A stretch of DNA of 6,675 nucleotides from Bacteroidales bacterium UBA2295 (GTDB taxonomy: Bacteria > Bacteroidota > Bacteroidia > Bacteroidales > Tenuifilaceae), in the NCBI GenBank assembly GCA_002345825.1, contig DDWD01000112.1, forward strand, positions 1 to 6,675, read 5' to 3'. The notes beneath the pieces were generated by a model that saw only the letters and a list, made by a program, of their open reading frames with translations, was not told the origin of the DNA and ran no database searches. Shown here one piece after another: positions 1 to 6,675 of this stretch (its first letter is position 1; each line of letters starts with the position of its first letter). Made by a program: the position numbers and the translations under genes.

Positions 1-9
1 TTTGCCTTT

Positions 10-438
10 TTAGTGAACAGAACCAAAATATCCTGCAAAGTACAAAGCGGTTATGCTCAGTATTATAAATACAAAAGCACGCGATACAACCATTGTCCAA
101 TAGGCTTTTTTGTCTTTCTGCACGGTGCTTACAAGTTTGGTAACTTCAGTGCTAAATTTTTGGTAGAAAAAAACAATTCCAAATGCCTTTAGCGAACCTA
201 AAGTAAAAACAGCAGTCAGTATCCATACAGAAATTAGCTGTAAAATAAATGCTTGTATCCAAAAAGTAATAAGAACTACTAAACCTATTATGCCTCCAAT
301 AAGATACCATAAAGGACGTTTACCCATTGTGTTGGCTTCCTCGGCCTTAAAAAACAGTTCTGGTTTAATTAGCTGTATTGTTGTCCAAACTAGGCTTCCC
401 AAGGCCAGCGATCCAAGTGTTATTATAATAAATTCCAT
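10..438 (-). CDS. Small four-helix integral membrane protein of unknown function
   Basis: I do not recognise this 142-residue protein. It is strongly hydrophobic, with likely membrane helices at about residues 2-23, 43-62, 64-91 and 118-138. A short polar stretch (about 24-42, containing PELFFKAEEANTMGKRP) separates helices 1 and 2, and a lysine-rich loop (about 94-115) lies between helices 3 and 4. There is no cleavable signal peptide, and no catalytic or metal-binding motif is visible, so an inner-membrane location is all that can be inferred. The ATG is the first residue of helix 1 and is preceded by an A-rich leader without a Shine-Dalgarno site, normal for Bacteroidota. The stop is TAA. 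It lies 61 bases downstream of the serine hydrolase gene on the same strand with no clear promoter between them, so co-transcription is likely. The reading frame is intact. That it is a real gene is fairly sure; its function is open. Confidence 0.8.
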   Translation of the reverse strand: MEFIIITLGSLALGSLVWTTIQLIKPELFFKAEEANTMGKRPLWYLIGGIIGLVVLITFWIQAFILQLISVWILTAVFTLGSLKAFGIVFFYQKFSTEVTKLVSTVQKDKKAYWTMVVSRAFVFIILSITALYFAGYFGSVH

Positions 439-499
439 AATGCATTTGTTTTGATTGTTTTACTATGTGCTATTTGATTTGGTTGAGCAGAGTTAAGGG

Positions 500-2284
500 C
501 TATCTTTCAATTGCTAATTTGGCTGTTGCCGTTTTTAGAAACCAGGTTCCATCCTGTTGGGTAATGTAGGCATCGGGGTACCCATACTTAAAACCATCGA
601 TAAATATTGTTTTATTATCAATTACTGTGGCTTTAACTTCAACTGGCCCACCAAAGGAGAACGACTGATCAATATGCATCCCCATCATTTTTCCTCTTTT
701 GTTGAAAGAAAGGCGAAGTCCAACTTCCTTCTTCTCGTGTACCAATCGAACCCAATAGCTCGATTTAATTTTTTCGCCCGGTATTCGGTAAAAGTTATAG
801 CCCTTAAATTTCCCTTTGTCTCCAGTAATCTCACTCCATATTTGGCTAAGTTTTTTTGTCGATACTAATACCTTTAGCATTAGTCCCGCTTTTCTTCTAA
901 CGTATCCAAAGTTCTCCTCACCAAAAGCAACAGCAATCTTCTTGGCCTTTTTAAACTGTTTGGTATCTTCGGTTAGATCTTGCCAAAAGGGTAAGTCAAG
1001 TATTGAAGGCCCATTATTCGTGGTAAGTATTTTTAGGTTTTCAGTTCCTTGGGAAATCTCATAGTTATAAATACCTATATTGAAATTGCCCGATAGGCTG
1101 ATTGTTGATTTCCCTTTTGGGGTGGGAAGGGGCGTGAAAGGCTCGTCGAAAAGTATGCTTTGTATCTCATTTACTATCGTTTTGTTTAGGCGAACCGATT
1201 GTCCAATCTCCATTAGATCATGGGTATGATTGGTGAGCACAACGATATATATATTGTGCTGAGGGAAAAATCCCGCTTCGCAAACATAGCCTAGCGTACC
1301 TCCATCGTGATAGCGATATTCGTTTCCTTTTCGCATTCCAATTTGCCAGCCATAGGCATAGCTATCGACTCCAGTGCTTATCTGCTTTCGAAAGAGTTTG
1401 CTTGTGTTTAAAGAGTCTAACACATTGTGGTTGGCAACGTTATACATCCAGGTATGTAAATCCTGAGCCGATGAGAAAGCACCACCCGCTCCAAGTACCC
1501 ATGAGTCGTGCCAGTAGCTTGGTGTTTCATGAGAGTTGGGCAATCCAATGTAGGGTTTCGATAGATTACTCTCCTGCACATTATCGCTTCCAAATGTGGT
1601 TGAGTTCATCCCCAGTTTTTGCCAGAAATTTTCTTTAAGAAATTCGCCATAATTCTGTCCGCTCACCTTTTCAATAATTGCTGCCAGCAGAATATAGTTC
1701 ATATTGCTGTAGTCGTACTTCTTGCCTGGCTTGCTATCGGATGATAGCTCACCAAAGTAATGCACAAGCGCACTGGTTGAAATTGGGTGAGCCTCAGGAA
1801 AAATGATACTCTCGATATCGTAGGTTTTGCTGCGCGAAAAATCTTCATAAATACCCGAAGTCATGCTTAGTAGATGATGAATTGTAATTTCTGATGCTGT
1901 TGTTCCCAGGGCAGGGAAAAAATCGGATAGTTTATCGGTTAATTCCAGTTTACCATCCTGAGCCAGCTTAAGAATTGCGGTTGCTGTAAACTGCTTGGTA
2001 ACGCTTCCAATACCGTAAACCGATGAGTTGCTGTTCTCCATGCCATTTTCAAAATTGGCATACCCAAAGCTGTTTTGATACAGTATTTCATTACCTTTTG
2101 CAATAAGAATGGTTCCCGAGAAACGATCGTAAAAATCATAGCCCTGCATCAGGCTATCGATGTTTGCTTCAATTGCTTTTAAATCTGCCGAGGGCTCTCT
2201 CTCAGGAACCATATTTGCTGGATTGCTTTTACTGCAGTTGCTTAAGAGCAGAATAGCAGCGAATAGAATGGTTGTTGCTTTCAT
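500..2284 (-). CDS. Serine hydrolase lipoprotein, beta-lactamase/PBP4*-like family, with C-terminal extension
   Basis: This 594-residue protein belongs to the serine beta-lactamase-like family (class C beta-lactamases, DD-peptidases, EstB-type esterases). The three active-site motifs are visible: SVTK at 94-97 (nucleophile Ser94, Lys97), Tyr-Ser-Asn at 192-194, and His-Asp-Gly at 326-328 in place of the Lys-Thr-Gly box. The N-terminus is a lipoprotein signal (basic residue, hydrophobic core, Leu-Ser-Asn-Cys with Cys17), so the enzyme is probably lipid-anchored facing the periplasm or outer membrane. After a proline-rich linker (about 381-392) comes a roughly 200-residue C-terminal region rich in predicted strands that I cannot name; a bare beta-lactamase domain would end near residue 380. 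The frame continues upstream to a TTG at 2314, but I chose ATG 2284 because it begins the signal peptide directly and a promoter candidate lies just upstream. The substrate (peptidoglycan peptide, D-amino-acid peptide, ester or beta-lactam) cannot be told from sequence; resistance should not be assumed. Confidence 0.9.
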   Translation of the reverse strand: MKATTILFAAILLLSNCSKSNPANMVPEREPSADLKAIEANIDSLMQGYDFYDRFSGTILIAKGNEILYQNSFGYANFENGMENSNSSVYGIGSVTKQFTATAILKLAQDGKLELTDKLSDFFPALGTTASEITIHHLLSMTSGIYEDFSRSKTYDIESIIFPEAHPISTSALVHYFGELSSDSKPGKKYDYSNMNYILLAAIIEKVSGQNYGEFLKENFWQKLGMNSTTFGSDNVQESNLSKPYIGLPNSHETPSYWHDSWVLGAGGAFSSAQDLHTWMYNVANHNVLDSLNTSKLFRKQISTGVDSYAYGWQIGMRKGNEYRYHDGGTLGYVCEAGFFPQHNIYIVVLTNHTHDLMEIGQSVRLNKTIVNEIQSILFDEPFTPLPTPKGKSTISLSGNFNIGIYNYEISQGTENLKILTTNNGPSILDLPFWQDLTEDTKQFKKAKKIAVAFGEENFGYVRRKAGLMLKVLVSTKKLSQIWSEITGDKGKFKGYNFYRIPGEKIKSSYWVRLVHEKKEVGLRLSFNKRGKMMGMHIDQSFSFGGPVEVKATVIDNKTIFIDGFKYGYPDAYITQQDGTWFLKTATAKLAIER

Positions 2285-2327
2285 CGTTTCATTAGTTTTA
2301 TGGTTGCAGTTCAAAATTATTTGAGAG

Positions 2328-2335
2328 CAAATTTA
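2328..2335 (-). promoter_or_regulatory. Candidate -7 promoter element for the serine hydrolase gene
   Basis: Read on the minus strand this is TAAATTTG, an exact match to the Bacteroidota -7 consensus TAnnTTTG. The expected -33 TTTG is poor: only a TTACTG-like string lies about 20 bases upstream. Transcription would start near 2321, giving a leader of roughly 37 bases before ATG 2284. It would leave only a few bases before the alternative TTG at 2314, which favours the ATG start. The call rests on pattern match alone. Confidence 0.4.
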
Positions 2336-2564
2336 GTGGTCAAATGCACTGAAAATCAGTAAATATATGTATGGGCTATATAAAATGATGAACGTGGGAG
2401 GGTATTGTTCAAATTGAATTTATCAACCAAAATGGGGATTTTAGATAATAAATGAGCATTACATCAATTTATAGTTTTTCAATCAGATAGTTTGTGTTAT
2501 TTTGCTAAGAATATTTAACACCAGCAACCAGGGGATTAACCCATTGGTTGTAAAAATTATCCCA

Positions 2565-3593
2565 ATGAGAAAGTTTATCGAACCCGTTATCCATATTGCT
2601 ATTTGGTTAGGATTATACATTGCTGCCATTGTTTTTATCCGCACCATAGGGCCATTCAACAAGATTGATGGAACGCTAGTGCAACCCATTACCATTGGTA
2701 ACATAATTAATGCTGCAATTTTCTACTCAATCACTCTTTTCCTTATCCCCCGATATGCAACTAAGAACCAGCTAGGCCAATTCATTATAGGCGTTGTACT
2801 TGTTTTTGCTGGCTTTACATTGCTCGAAACTATCATTGATTTTTTCTTGATGGTCTCGTTATATTCCGATACGCCCGAGCCCTTTTTTAGCGTGTTTATA
2901 ACAAATGGTGTGGTGCATCTCCTATACGTATCGCTGGCATTAGGGTACGGTTTTACCCGCAGCTGGGTGGTAAACGAGAAGAAAAAGCAGGAACTTGTGC
3001 AAGAGAAGCTATCGGCAGAATTAAATTTTCTTAAAACCCAGCTAAGTCCTCATTTTTTATTCAATGTGCTTAATATGGCCTACTCGAGTGCTAGCCGCAA
3101 AGGCGACGAGCAAACGGCTGATATTATTGAGAAACTCTCGGTAATGATGCGCTACATGATTTACGATAGCAATGTGGAAACTGTAGAGGTTCAGCGTGAG
3201 ATCGATTTTATTCGTAACTACATCAATTTGCAGAAAATGCGATTTTCCAACGATATTCCTGTAAAAGTATCGTTTACTATTGATGGCCATTTCGAAGGAT
3301 TCCGTATTGCTCCACTTATTCTAATATCGTTCATCGAGAATGCATTTAAATATGGTGTTAAGCTCGAGCAGGAATCTGAAATCAAATTGTCGCTTAACTT
3401 CCAGAATGGAGAGATGGAATTTGTGGCACAGAATCAAATATTCAGGAATAGACAATCTGTCGATGATAAGAACTCAGGGATTGGGATTAAGAATACCAAA
3501 AAACGCTTGGCTATTCTCTACCCCAACAAGCATAGGCTTAGCATCGACGATAATGGAAATGTATATACCGTTAGGTTGCTTTTAACTCTTTAA
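2565..3593 (+). CDS. LytS/YehU-type membrane sensor histidine kinase
   Basis: A 342-residue kinase of the LytS/YehU class (Pfam His_kinase, PF06580, plus a HATPase_c-type ATP-binding domain). Four predicted membrane helices lie at about 8-27, 42-62, 72-96 and 110-130, with almost no periplasmic domain, so the signal is probably sensed in or at the membrane. A charged helical linker (136-158) leads to the phosphoacceptor box LSPHFLFN with His163. The ATP-binding part shows the N box (Glu258-Asn259-Ala-Phe-Lys-Tyr) and a G box, GIGIKN, at 305-310. The size and order are typical for Bacteroidota. The frame is open back to a TTG at 2502, but ATG 2565 is the better start: it places MRKF directly before helix 1, as in relatives. 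The next gene, a LytTR regulator, begins 9 bases after the stop and is surely its partner. The signal is unknown; the name LytS describes the class only and does not imply control of autolysis. Confidence 0.93.
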   Translation: MRKFIEPVIHIAIWLGLYIAAIVFIRTIGPFNKIDGTLVQPITIGNIINAAIFYSITLFLIPRYATKNQLGQFIIGVVLVFAGFTLLETIIDFFLMVSLYSDTPEPFFSVFITNGVVHLLYVSLALGYGFTRSWVVNEKKKQELVQEKLSAELNFLKTQLSPHFLFNVLNMAYSSASRKGDEQTADIIEKLSVMMRYMIYDSNVETVEVQREIDFIRNYINLQKMRFSNDIPVKVSFTIDGHFEGFRIAPLILISFIENAFKYGVKLEQESEIKLSLNFQNGEMEFVAQNQIFRNRQSVDDKNSGIGIKNTKKRLAILYPNKHRLSIDDNGNVYTVRLLLTL

Positions 3594-3596
3594 GGA
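3592..3596 (+). promoter_or_regulatory. Shine-Dalgarno site of the LytTR regulator
   Basis: AAGGA overlaps the stop codon of the kinase gene and sits 6 bases before ATG 3603. Such a clear site is uncommon in Bacteroidota and supports both the chosen start and translation from the shared kinase-regulator message. Confidence 0.5.
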
Positions 3597-3602
3597 TTTG
3601 TT

Positions 3603-4313
3603 ATGAGATGTGTTGTGATTGACGATGAGCCTTTTGCCCTCGACCTTATTAAGGATTACATTCAGCGTACGCCATTCTTAGAGCTAGTTCAGTCGTTCAG
3701 TAATCCGTTTAAGGCGCTCGATTACCTTAATAGAGAGAAGGTAGATGTGATTTTTTTGGATATAAATATGCCCGAGCTTTCGGGAATTCAGCTGCTAAAG
3801 GCATTGCAGTCGCCACCAATGGTGGTTTTCACTACAGCATACCCCGAATTTGCTGCCGAGAGTTATGAGTATAACGCCATCGACTATCTTGTAAAACCCG
3901 TAAGATACGAGCGGTTTTTGAAGGCAGTTAGCAAAGCTTCGGGACTAATTGGCACTACAAATCAGCATCAACAAGCTGCCTCCTCCAAGGCTAAGGAGCA
4001 GCCTACCGAACCATTGTTCATAAAGAGCGGAAGCCAGCAGGTTAAGGTATTGCCCAGCGAGATATTGTATGTTGAGGCAGCAGGTAACTACATGTGTTTC
4101 CATACTCGCGATCGCAAGGTGATGTCGCTGCTTACCATGAAGGACGTGCTGGAAATGCTCTCCGCCGATGATTTCATGCGCATTCACAAATCGTTCATTA
4201 TCTCCCTTAAACATCTTGATGCCATAGAGCGACATGATGTGGTGGTGGGCGGTAAGCAAATTCCCATTGGAATAACCTATCGTGAGCATTTTCTGGCTAA
4301 GCTGAAAAGGTGA
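3603..4313 (+). CDS. LytTR-family DNA-binding response regulator
   Basis: A 236-residue response regulator, the usual length for the LytR/AlgR/AgrA type. The receiver domain (about 1-115) has the acidic pair Asp7-Asp8, the phosphoacceptor Asp53 in FLDINMPELSG, the conserved Thr77/Thr78 and Lys99-Pro100, so all the phosphorylation residues are present. A polar, Gln/Ala/Ser-rich linker (114-136) joins it to a LytTR DNA-binding domain (about 137-235), recognised by FIKSGSQQVKVLPSEILYVEAAGNY and the RIHKSFIIS segment at 193-201. Phosphorylation by the kinase encoded 9 bases upstream should promote dimerisation and binding to paired LytTR sites. The start is set by ATG 3603 with AAGGA in front and by the first residues forming receiver strand 1. 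The stop overlaps the leader of the acetyltransferase gene. Target genes are unknown; the divergent hydrolase gene and the operon itself are the nearest candidates. Confidence 0.95.
   Translation: MRCVVIDDEPFALDLIKDYIQRTPFLELVQSFSNPFKALDYLNREKVDVIFLDINMPELSGIQLLKALQSPPMVVFTTAYPEFAAESYEYNAIDYLVKPVRYERFLKAVSKASGLIGTTNQHQQAASSKAKEQPTEPLFIKSGSQQVKVLPSEILYVEAAGNYMCFHTRDRKVMSLLTMKDVLEMLSADDFMRIHKSFIISLKHLDAIERHDVVVGGKQIPIGITYREHFLAKLKR
4305..4310 (+). promoter_or_regulatory. Shine-Dalgarno-like site of the acetyltransferase gene
   Basis: AAAAGG lies within the last codons of the regulator and 8 bases before ATG 4319, which favours that ATG over the in-frame GTG at 4310. The GTG lies partly inside this site and would have no ribosome binding site of its own at that spacing. 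Confidence 0.4.
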
Positions 4314-4318
4314 ATTCT

Positions 4319-4843
4319 ATGAGAATCAGTTTGCGTCTAATAACCTCCAACCTTGAGCTTGAGGAGATTAAGGGAATTTACATAAATAGTTTCCCTGCCA
4401 ATGAACGGCGTGAATTTAACGAGTTGGAAAAACAGTTAGAAAAATCAGACAACCAAATCTTTCAGGTACGTCTCAAACAAATTACCATTGGTTTTATTTC
4501 CCTTTGGAATTTTGATGATTTTGTTTTTGTTGAGCATATAGCCATTTCATCTAGCCAAAGGGGGAAAGGCTATGGGAAAATGGTAGTTCAAGCGGTAATG
4601 GATACAACAAGCAAGCCTATTGTGCTTGAGGTGGAACCGCCTGTTGACGAAGATAGCATCCGTAGAGTTCGGTTCTACTCCAGTTTGGGGTTTTCAATAC
4701 TTCCACAGGTATATATGCAGCCCTCGTACGATGGTGTAAAACCAAGCGTTGAACTCAAACTAATGACAAACTACAACCTACCTACCGATATTTGGGTAAT
4801 GAGCTGTATTAGAATAATTATTGCTAGCGTTTACAGTTTGTAG
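4319..4843 (+). CDS. GNAT-family N-acetyltransferase
   Basis: A 174-residue GNAT protein that transfers an acetyl group from acetyl-CoA to an amine. The acetyl-CoA pyrophosphate-binding loop is clear: QRGKGYGK at residues 80-87, preceded by the strand EHIAISSS and followed by a helix, the classic Arg/Gln-x-x-Gly-x-Gly pattern. The later RFYSSLGF segment (118-125) matches the usual motif B ending (FYxxLGF). The N-terminal part (RLITSNLELEEIKGIYINSFPANERR) resembles GNATs of the kind acting on small molecules, but the substrate cannot be told. A tail after about residue 150 goes beyond the typical fold and ends in a hydrophobic stretch (IIIASVYSL). ATG 4319 is chosen over GTG 4310, which would overlap the regulator stop by four bases. 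With only 5 bases between the genes, it is almost certainly translated from the LytS/LytTR message. No link to the signalling pair is known to me. Confidence 0.88.
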   Translation: MRISLRLITSNLELEEIKGIYINSFPANERREFNELEKQLEKSDNQIFQVRLKQITIGFISLWNFDDFVFVEHIAISSSQRGKGYGKMVVQAVMDTTSKPIVLEVEPPVDEDSIRRVRFYSSLGFSILPQVYMQPSYDGVKPSVELKLMTNYNLPTDIWVMSCIRIIIASVYSL

Positions 4844-4933
4844 CATTACCTTTTTGCTGAACTACACACGCAGTTATTTATATATTTCCCTTTAATCATC
4901 AAAATTCACAACTTATCCTTGCTGCCTGCCTAG

Positions 4934-4963
4934 TTGTTAAAAAATATCCCTAATTTAGTATTG
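4934..4963 (+). promoter_or_regulatory. Candidate Bacteroidota-type promoter of the TPR kinase gene
   Basis: A -33-like TTG at 4934-4936 is followed after 19 bases by TAGTATTG at 4956-4963, which matches the -7 consensus TAnnTTTG at all but one fixed position. The spacing is what this promoter class normally shows. Transcription would begin near 4970, about 27 bases before ATG 4997. It implies that the TPR kinase is a transcription unit separate from the upstream operon. The rest of the 153-base gap (4844-4996) is AT-rich and shows no convincing terminator hairpin. Confidence 0.45.
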
Positions 4964-4996
4964 TTCAATTATAGCAAACTTATTCGCTAAAATACT

Positions 4997-6675
4997 ATGC
5001 GGCAAATACTGGCTTTTTTTCTGATCGTAGCGTGCATCCCGCTTTGGGCTCAGCAGAATATTGAGGTGCTGGAAAAAAAAATGGGCGAAGCGCAAGGGGA
5101 GGAGTTGGTTAAAGTTAAAATAGCATTAGGTAACGAATATGCATATACTAACCCCGAACGAAGCCTTGAACTGGGGCTGGAGGCTGCTTTTTTGGCCAAG
5201 CGAATTGGGAATCAGCTATACGAGGGGCAGGCCCTTTTGCTTATGGGGCTGTCGAGTTATAACGCTAATCATACTGAAAATGCGTTAAGGTACTACAATA
5301 GGGCTTTAAACCATTTCGAAAAATTTAGCTTTACCCGCGAGCAGATTACTGCGCTCCAAGGAATATCAGAGATTTACAGTAGTGCCCGAAACTTTGAGAT
5401 GGCTGCTGGATACCTGCTTAGAGCTATACGAATAGCACAGCTTATTAAGGATAGCGATATTCAAATTCACCTGCATCGGCTTTTGGGCGATATTTACATA
5501 AATCAGAACAATTACACCAGAGCCTATCAGGAGTTTTTAAGGGTGAATGAGCTGATTGGGAATGAGGAAAATCTTGACAGCAATGATCTACAGATAATGA
5601 CCGAGACCTATCGTAAGATAGGGTCGGTTTACCGCAATTTAGGACAGTTTGAGCAAAGCTTAATGGCATTTCACAAGGCAGCAGCCATAAGTCGTACCGC
5701 AAATCTTACGGTTCAGGAAATGGCCGATAATCAACAAATAGCCTTTTCGCTTTACCTTATGCAGGAGCTCGATAGCGCGCTAACTTATTATAATCGAGTA
5801 TTGGCTTACTATCAACTGCAAAACGATACACTTCCAATGGTTGATGTGCTAATTGAAATTGGAGATGTTTTTTTTGAGAAGCAGCAATATCGGCAGGCTG
5901 TGGCGAGTTTTAGCAGAGCATTCGATCTGGCCCAAAACGTCGGCCAGCTCCAAGCGCAGGTTACCGCCCTTGTAAACATATCGCGATGTTACAGCGCTTT
6001 TGGCGATTACCCTACATCTACTAATTATCTTAACCAGGCGCTCGGAATTGCTACACGTGAAAATTTAACCACCTCGGCCGCCGATGTGTATCGTTACCTG
6101 TCAAAAGTATATGAGGAGGAAGGCCGGTTTCTACAAGCACTCGATTATTACAAGCTTTGGGCAGAGCTTCGCGACTCAATTTACAGCGAGGAGAGTGGGC
6201 AGAAGCTGGCCCGTATGCAGATACTCTACGAAATCACTCAAAAGGAGCGCGAAAACGAAATCTTACGTCAAAATAACGAGATTCAGGAGCTACAGCTAAC
6301 CAAAACACAATATCAGCGAATGGTTTTTATTGCCCTGGCGCTATTCCTATTCGCTTTGCTGGTGCTCTTTATCTTCTTTTTTAACTCCAAACAAAAGGAG
6401 TTTGCCAAGCAAAAAGAGACTGAACAGAAAATTATTGAGATTAACAAAAACCTTGAGAAGCGAATGATTCTTGAGATAAAGAAACAGGAGAAACAGCAGC
6501 TTCTGCTAGCCCAAAAATCTAAGCTCGAGTCGCTTGGTACCTTGGCCGCCGGTATTGCCCATGAAATAAACCAACCCCTTGGGGGCCTATCTATGGGGCT
6601 CGACAATATTTTAATACGATTAGCCGACAACAACCTTTCCAACGAGTACCTTAAGGATAAGGTAAACCTCATGTT
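4997..6675 (+). CDS. TPR-repeat sensor histidine kinase (3' end cut off by the window)
   Basis: The frame runs open from ATG 4997 to the window edge: 559 codons plus two bases, with no stop. A Sec signal peptide spans residues 1-18 (hydrophobic core, then PLWA before QQ). Residues about 37-397 form some nine TPR-like helical pairs, with repeated features such as YYNRAL, GDIYINQNNYTRA, GSVYRNLGQFEQS, GDVFFEKQQYRQA and KVYEEEGRFLQA. A coiled coil (about 402-440) leads to one membrane helix (442-462), then a second Lys/Glu/Gln-rich coiled coil (about 465-508). Next comes a HisKA box, LAAGIAHEINQPLGG, with phosphoacceptor His522. The TPR part should be periplasmic, probably binding a protein or peptide, and the kinase cytoplasmic. 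The ATP-binding domain and any receiver domain lie beyond the edge. The start is supported by the signal peptide and the promoter just upstream; there is no Shine-Dalgarno site, only an A-rich leader. The ligand and partner regulator are unknown. Confidence 0.92.
   Translation, partial: MRQILAFFLIVACIPLWAQQNIEVLEKKMGEAQGEELVKVKIALGNEYAYTNPERSLELGLEAAFLAKRIGNQLYEGQALLLMGLSSYNANHTENALRYYNRALNHFEKFSFTREQITALQGISEIYSSARNFEMAAGYLLRAIRIAQLIKDSDIQIHLHRLLGDIYINQNNYTRAYQEFLRVNELIGNEENLDSNDLQIMTETYRKIGSVYRNLGQFEQSLMAFHKAAAISRTANLTVQEMADNQQIAFSLYLMQELDSALTYYNRVLAYYQLQNDTLPMVDVLIEIGDVFFEKQQYRQAVASFSRAFDLAQNVGQLQAQVTALVNISRCYSAFGDYPTSTNYLNQALGIATRENLTTSAADVYRYLSKVYEEEGRFLQALDYYKLWAELRDSIYSEESGQKLARMQILYEITQKERENEILRQNNEIQELQLTKTQYQRMVFIALALFLFALLVLFIFFFNSKQKEFAKQKETEQKIIEINKNLEKRMILEIKKQEKQQLLLAQKSKLESLGTLAAGIAHEINQPLGGLSMGLDNILIRLADNNLSNEYLKDKVNLM

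Noticed and set aside
557..1064. Two plus-strand open frames opposite the serine hydrolase
   Set aside because: They overlap each other and lie within the well-supported hydrolase frame; their translations show no domain or start signal.
2285..2314. Upstream TTG extension of the serine hydrolase (10 extra residues)
   Set aside because: It would put a polar stretch in front of the lipoprotein signal and start only a few bases after the likely transcription start. ATG 2284 is the better start.
2488..2504. Possible -7 elements for the kinase operon (TAGTTTG and TATTTTG)
   Set aside because: Both fall one base short of the TAnnTTTG spacing and neither has a TTG about 19 bases upstream, so a promoter here is likely but not locatable.
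2502..2564. Upstream TTG extension of the LytS-type kinase (21 extra residues)
   Set aside because: It starts with TTG, adds a segment with no domain features before membrane helix 1, and has no ribosome binding site. ATG 2565 fits the family better.
3945..4289. Minus-strand open frame of 114 codons opposite the LytTR regulator
   Set aside because: It is fully contained in a confident gene on the other strand and shows no recognisable motif.
4867..4886. Weak inverted repeat (AACT/AGTT around an 8-base loop) after the acetyltransferase gene
   Set aside because: A four-pair stem without GC content or a following T-run is not a credible terminator.
6313..6672. Minus-strand open frame of 119 codons opposite the TPR kinase
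   Set aside because: It lies entirely opposite the coding sequence for the membrane helix, coiled coil and HisKA box. Its product is Ser/Ile/Arg-rich without a domain, as expected for an antisense shadow.

Overview
The window looks like chromosomal DNA from a member of the Bacteroidota (Bacteroidetes). The evidence is moderate AT-richness, very few Shine-Dalgarno sites, promoter-like strings resembling the Bacteroidota -33/-7 consensus (TTTG and TAnnTTTG), and the gene types present: a four-helix LytS/YehU-type histidine kinase next to a LytTR regulator, a periplasmic TPR sensor kinase, and a serine-hydrolase lipoprotein. The genus cannot be fixed from the sequence. There are no RNA genes, insertion sequences, CRISPR arrays or broken genes that I can see.

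Layout. The left third is on the minus strand. A 594-residue penicillin-binding-protein/beta-lactamase-family lipoprotein (2284 down to 500) is followed 61 bases later by a small four-helix membrane protein (438 down to 10), probably in the same transcript. A gap of about 280 bases separates these from a plus-strand cluster running the other way: a LytS-type membrane histidine kinase (2565-3593), a LytTR response regulator (3603-4313) and a GNAT acetyltransferase (4319-4843). The three are 9 and 5 bases apart, so they look like one operon. After a 153-base gap with a recognisable promoter candidate comes a large sensor kinase (4997 to beyond the right edge) with a signal peptide, about nine TPR-like repeats, one membrane helix, a coiled coil and a HisKA phosphoacceptor box. 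The window cuts it off just after that box.

How they work together. The LytS/LytTR pair is a textbook cognate two-component system: the kinase senses something at or in the inner membrane and phosphorylates Asp53 of the regulator, whose LytTR domain binds DNA. The acetyltransferase is translated immediately downstream, so it is probably made with the pair; its substrate is unknown. The TPR kinase starts a separate unit whose partner regulator probably lies beyond the right edge. The serine hydrolase and its small membrane neighbour are divergent from the two-component operon and could be its targets, but no operator was found.

I did not find a convincing previously undescribed system. The points most worth checking are the acetyltransferase tied to the LytS/LytTR operon, the C-terminal domain of the serine hydrolase, and the architecture of the truncated TPR kinase.
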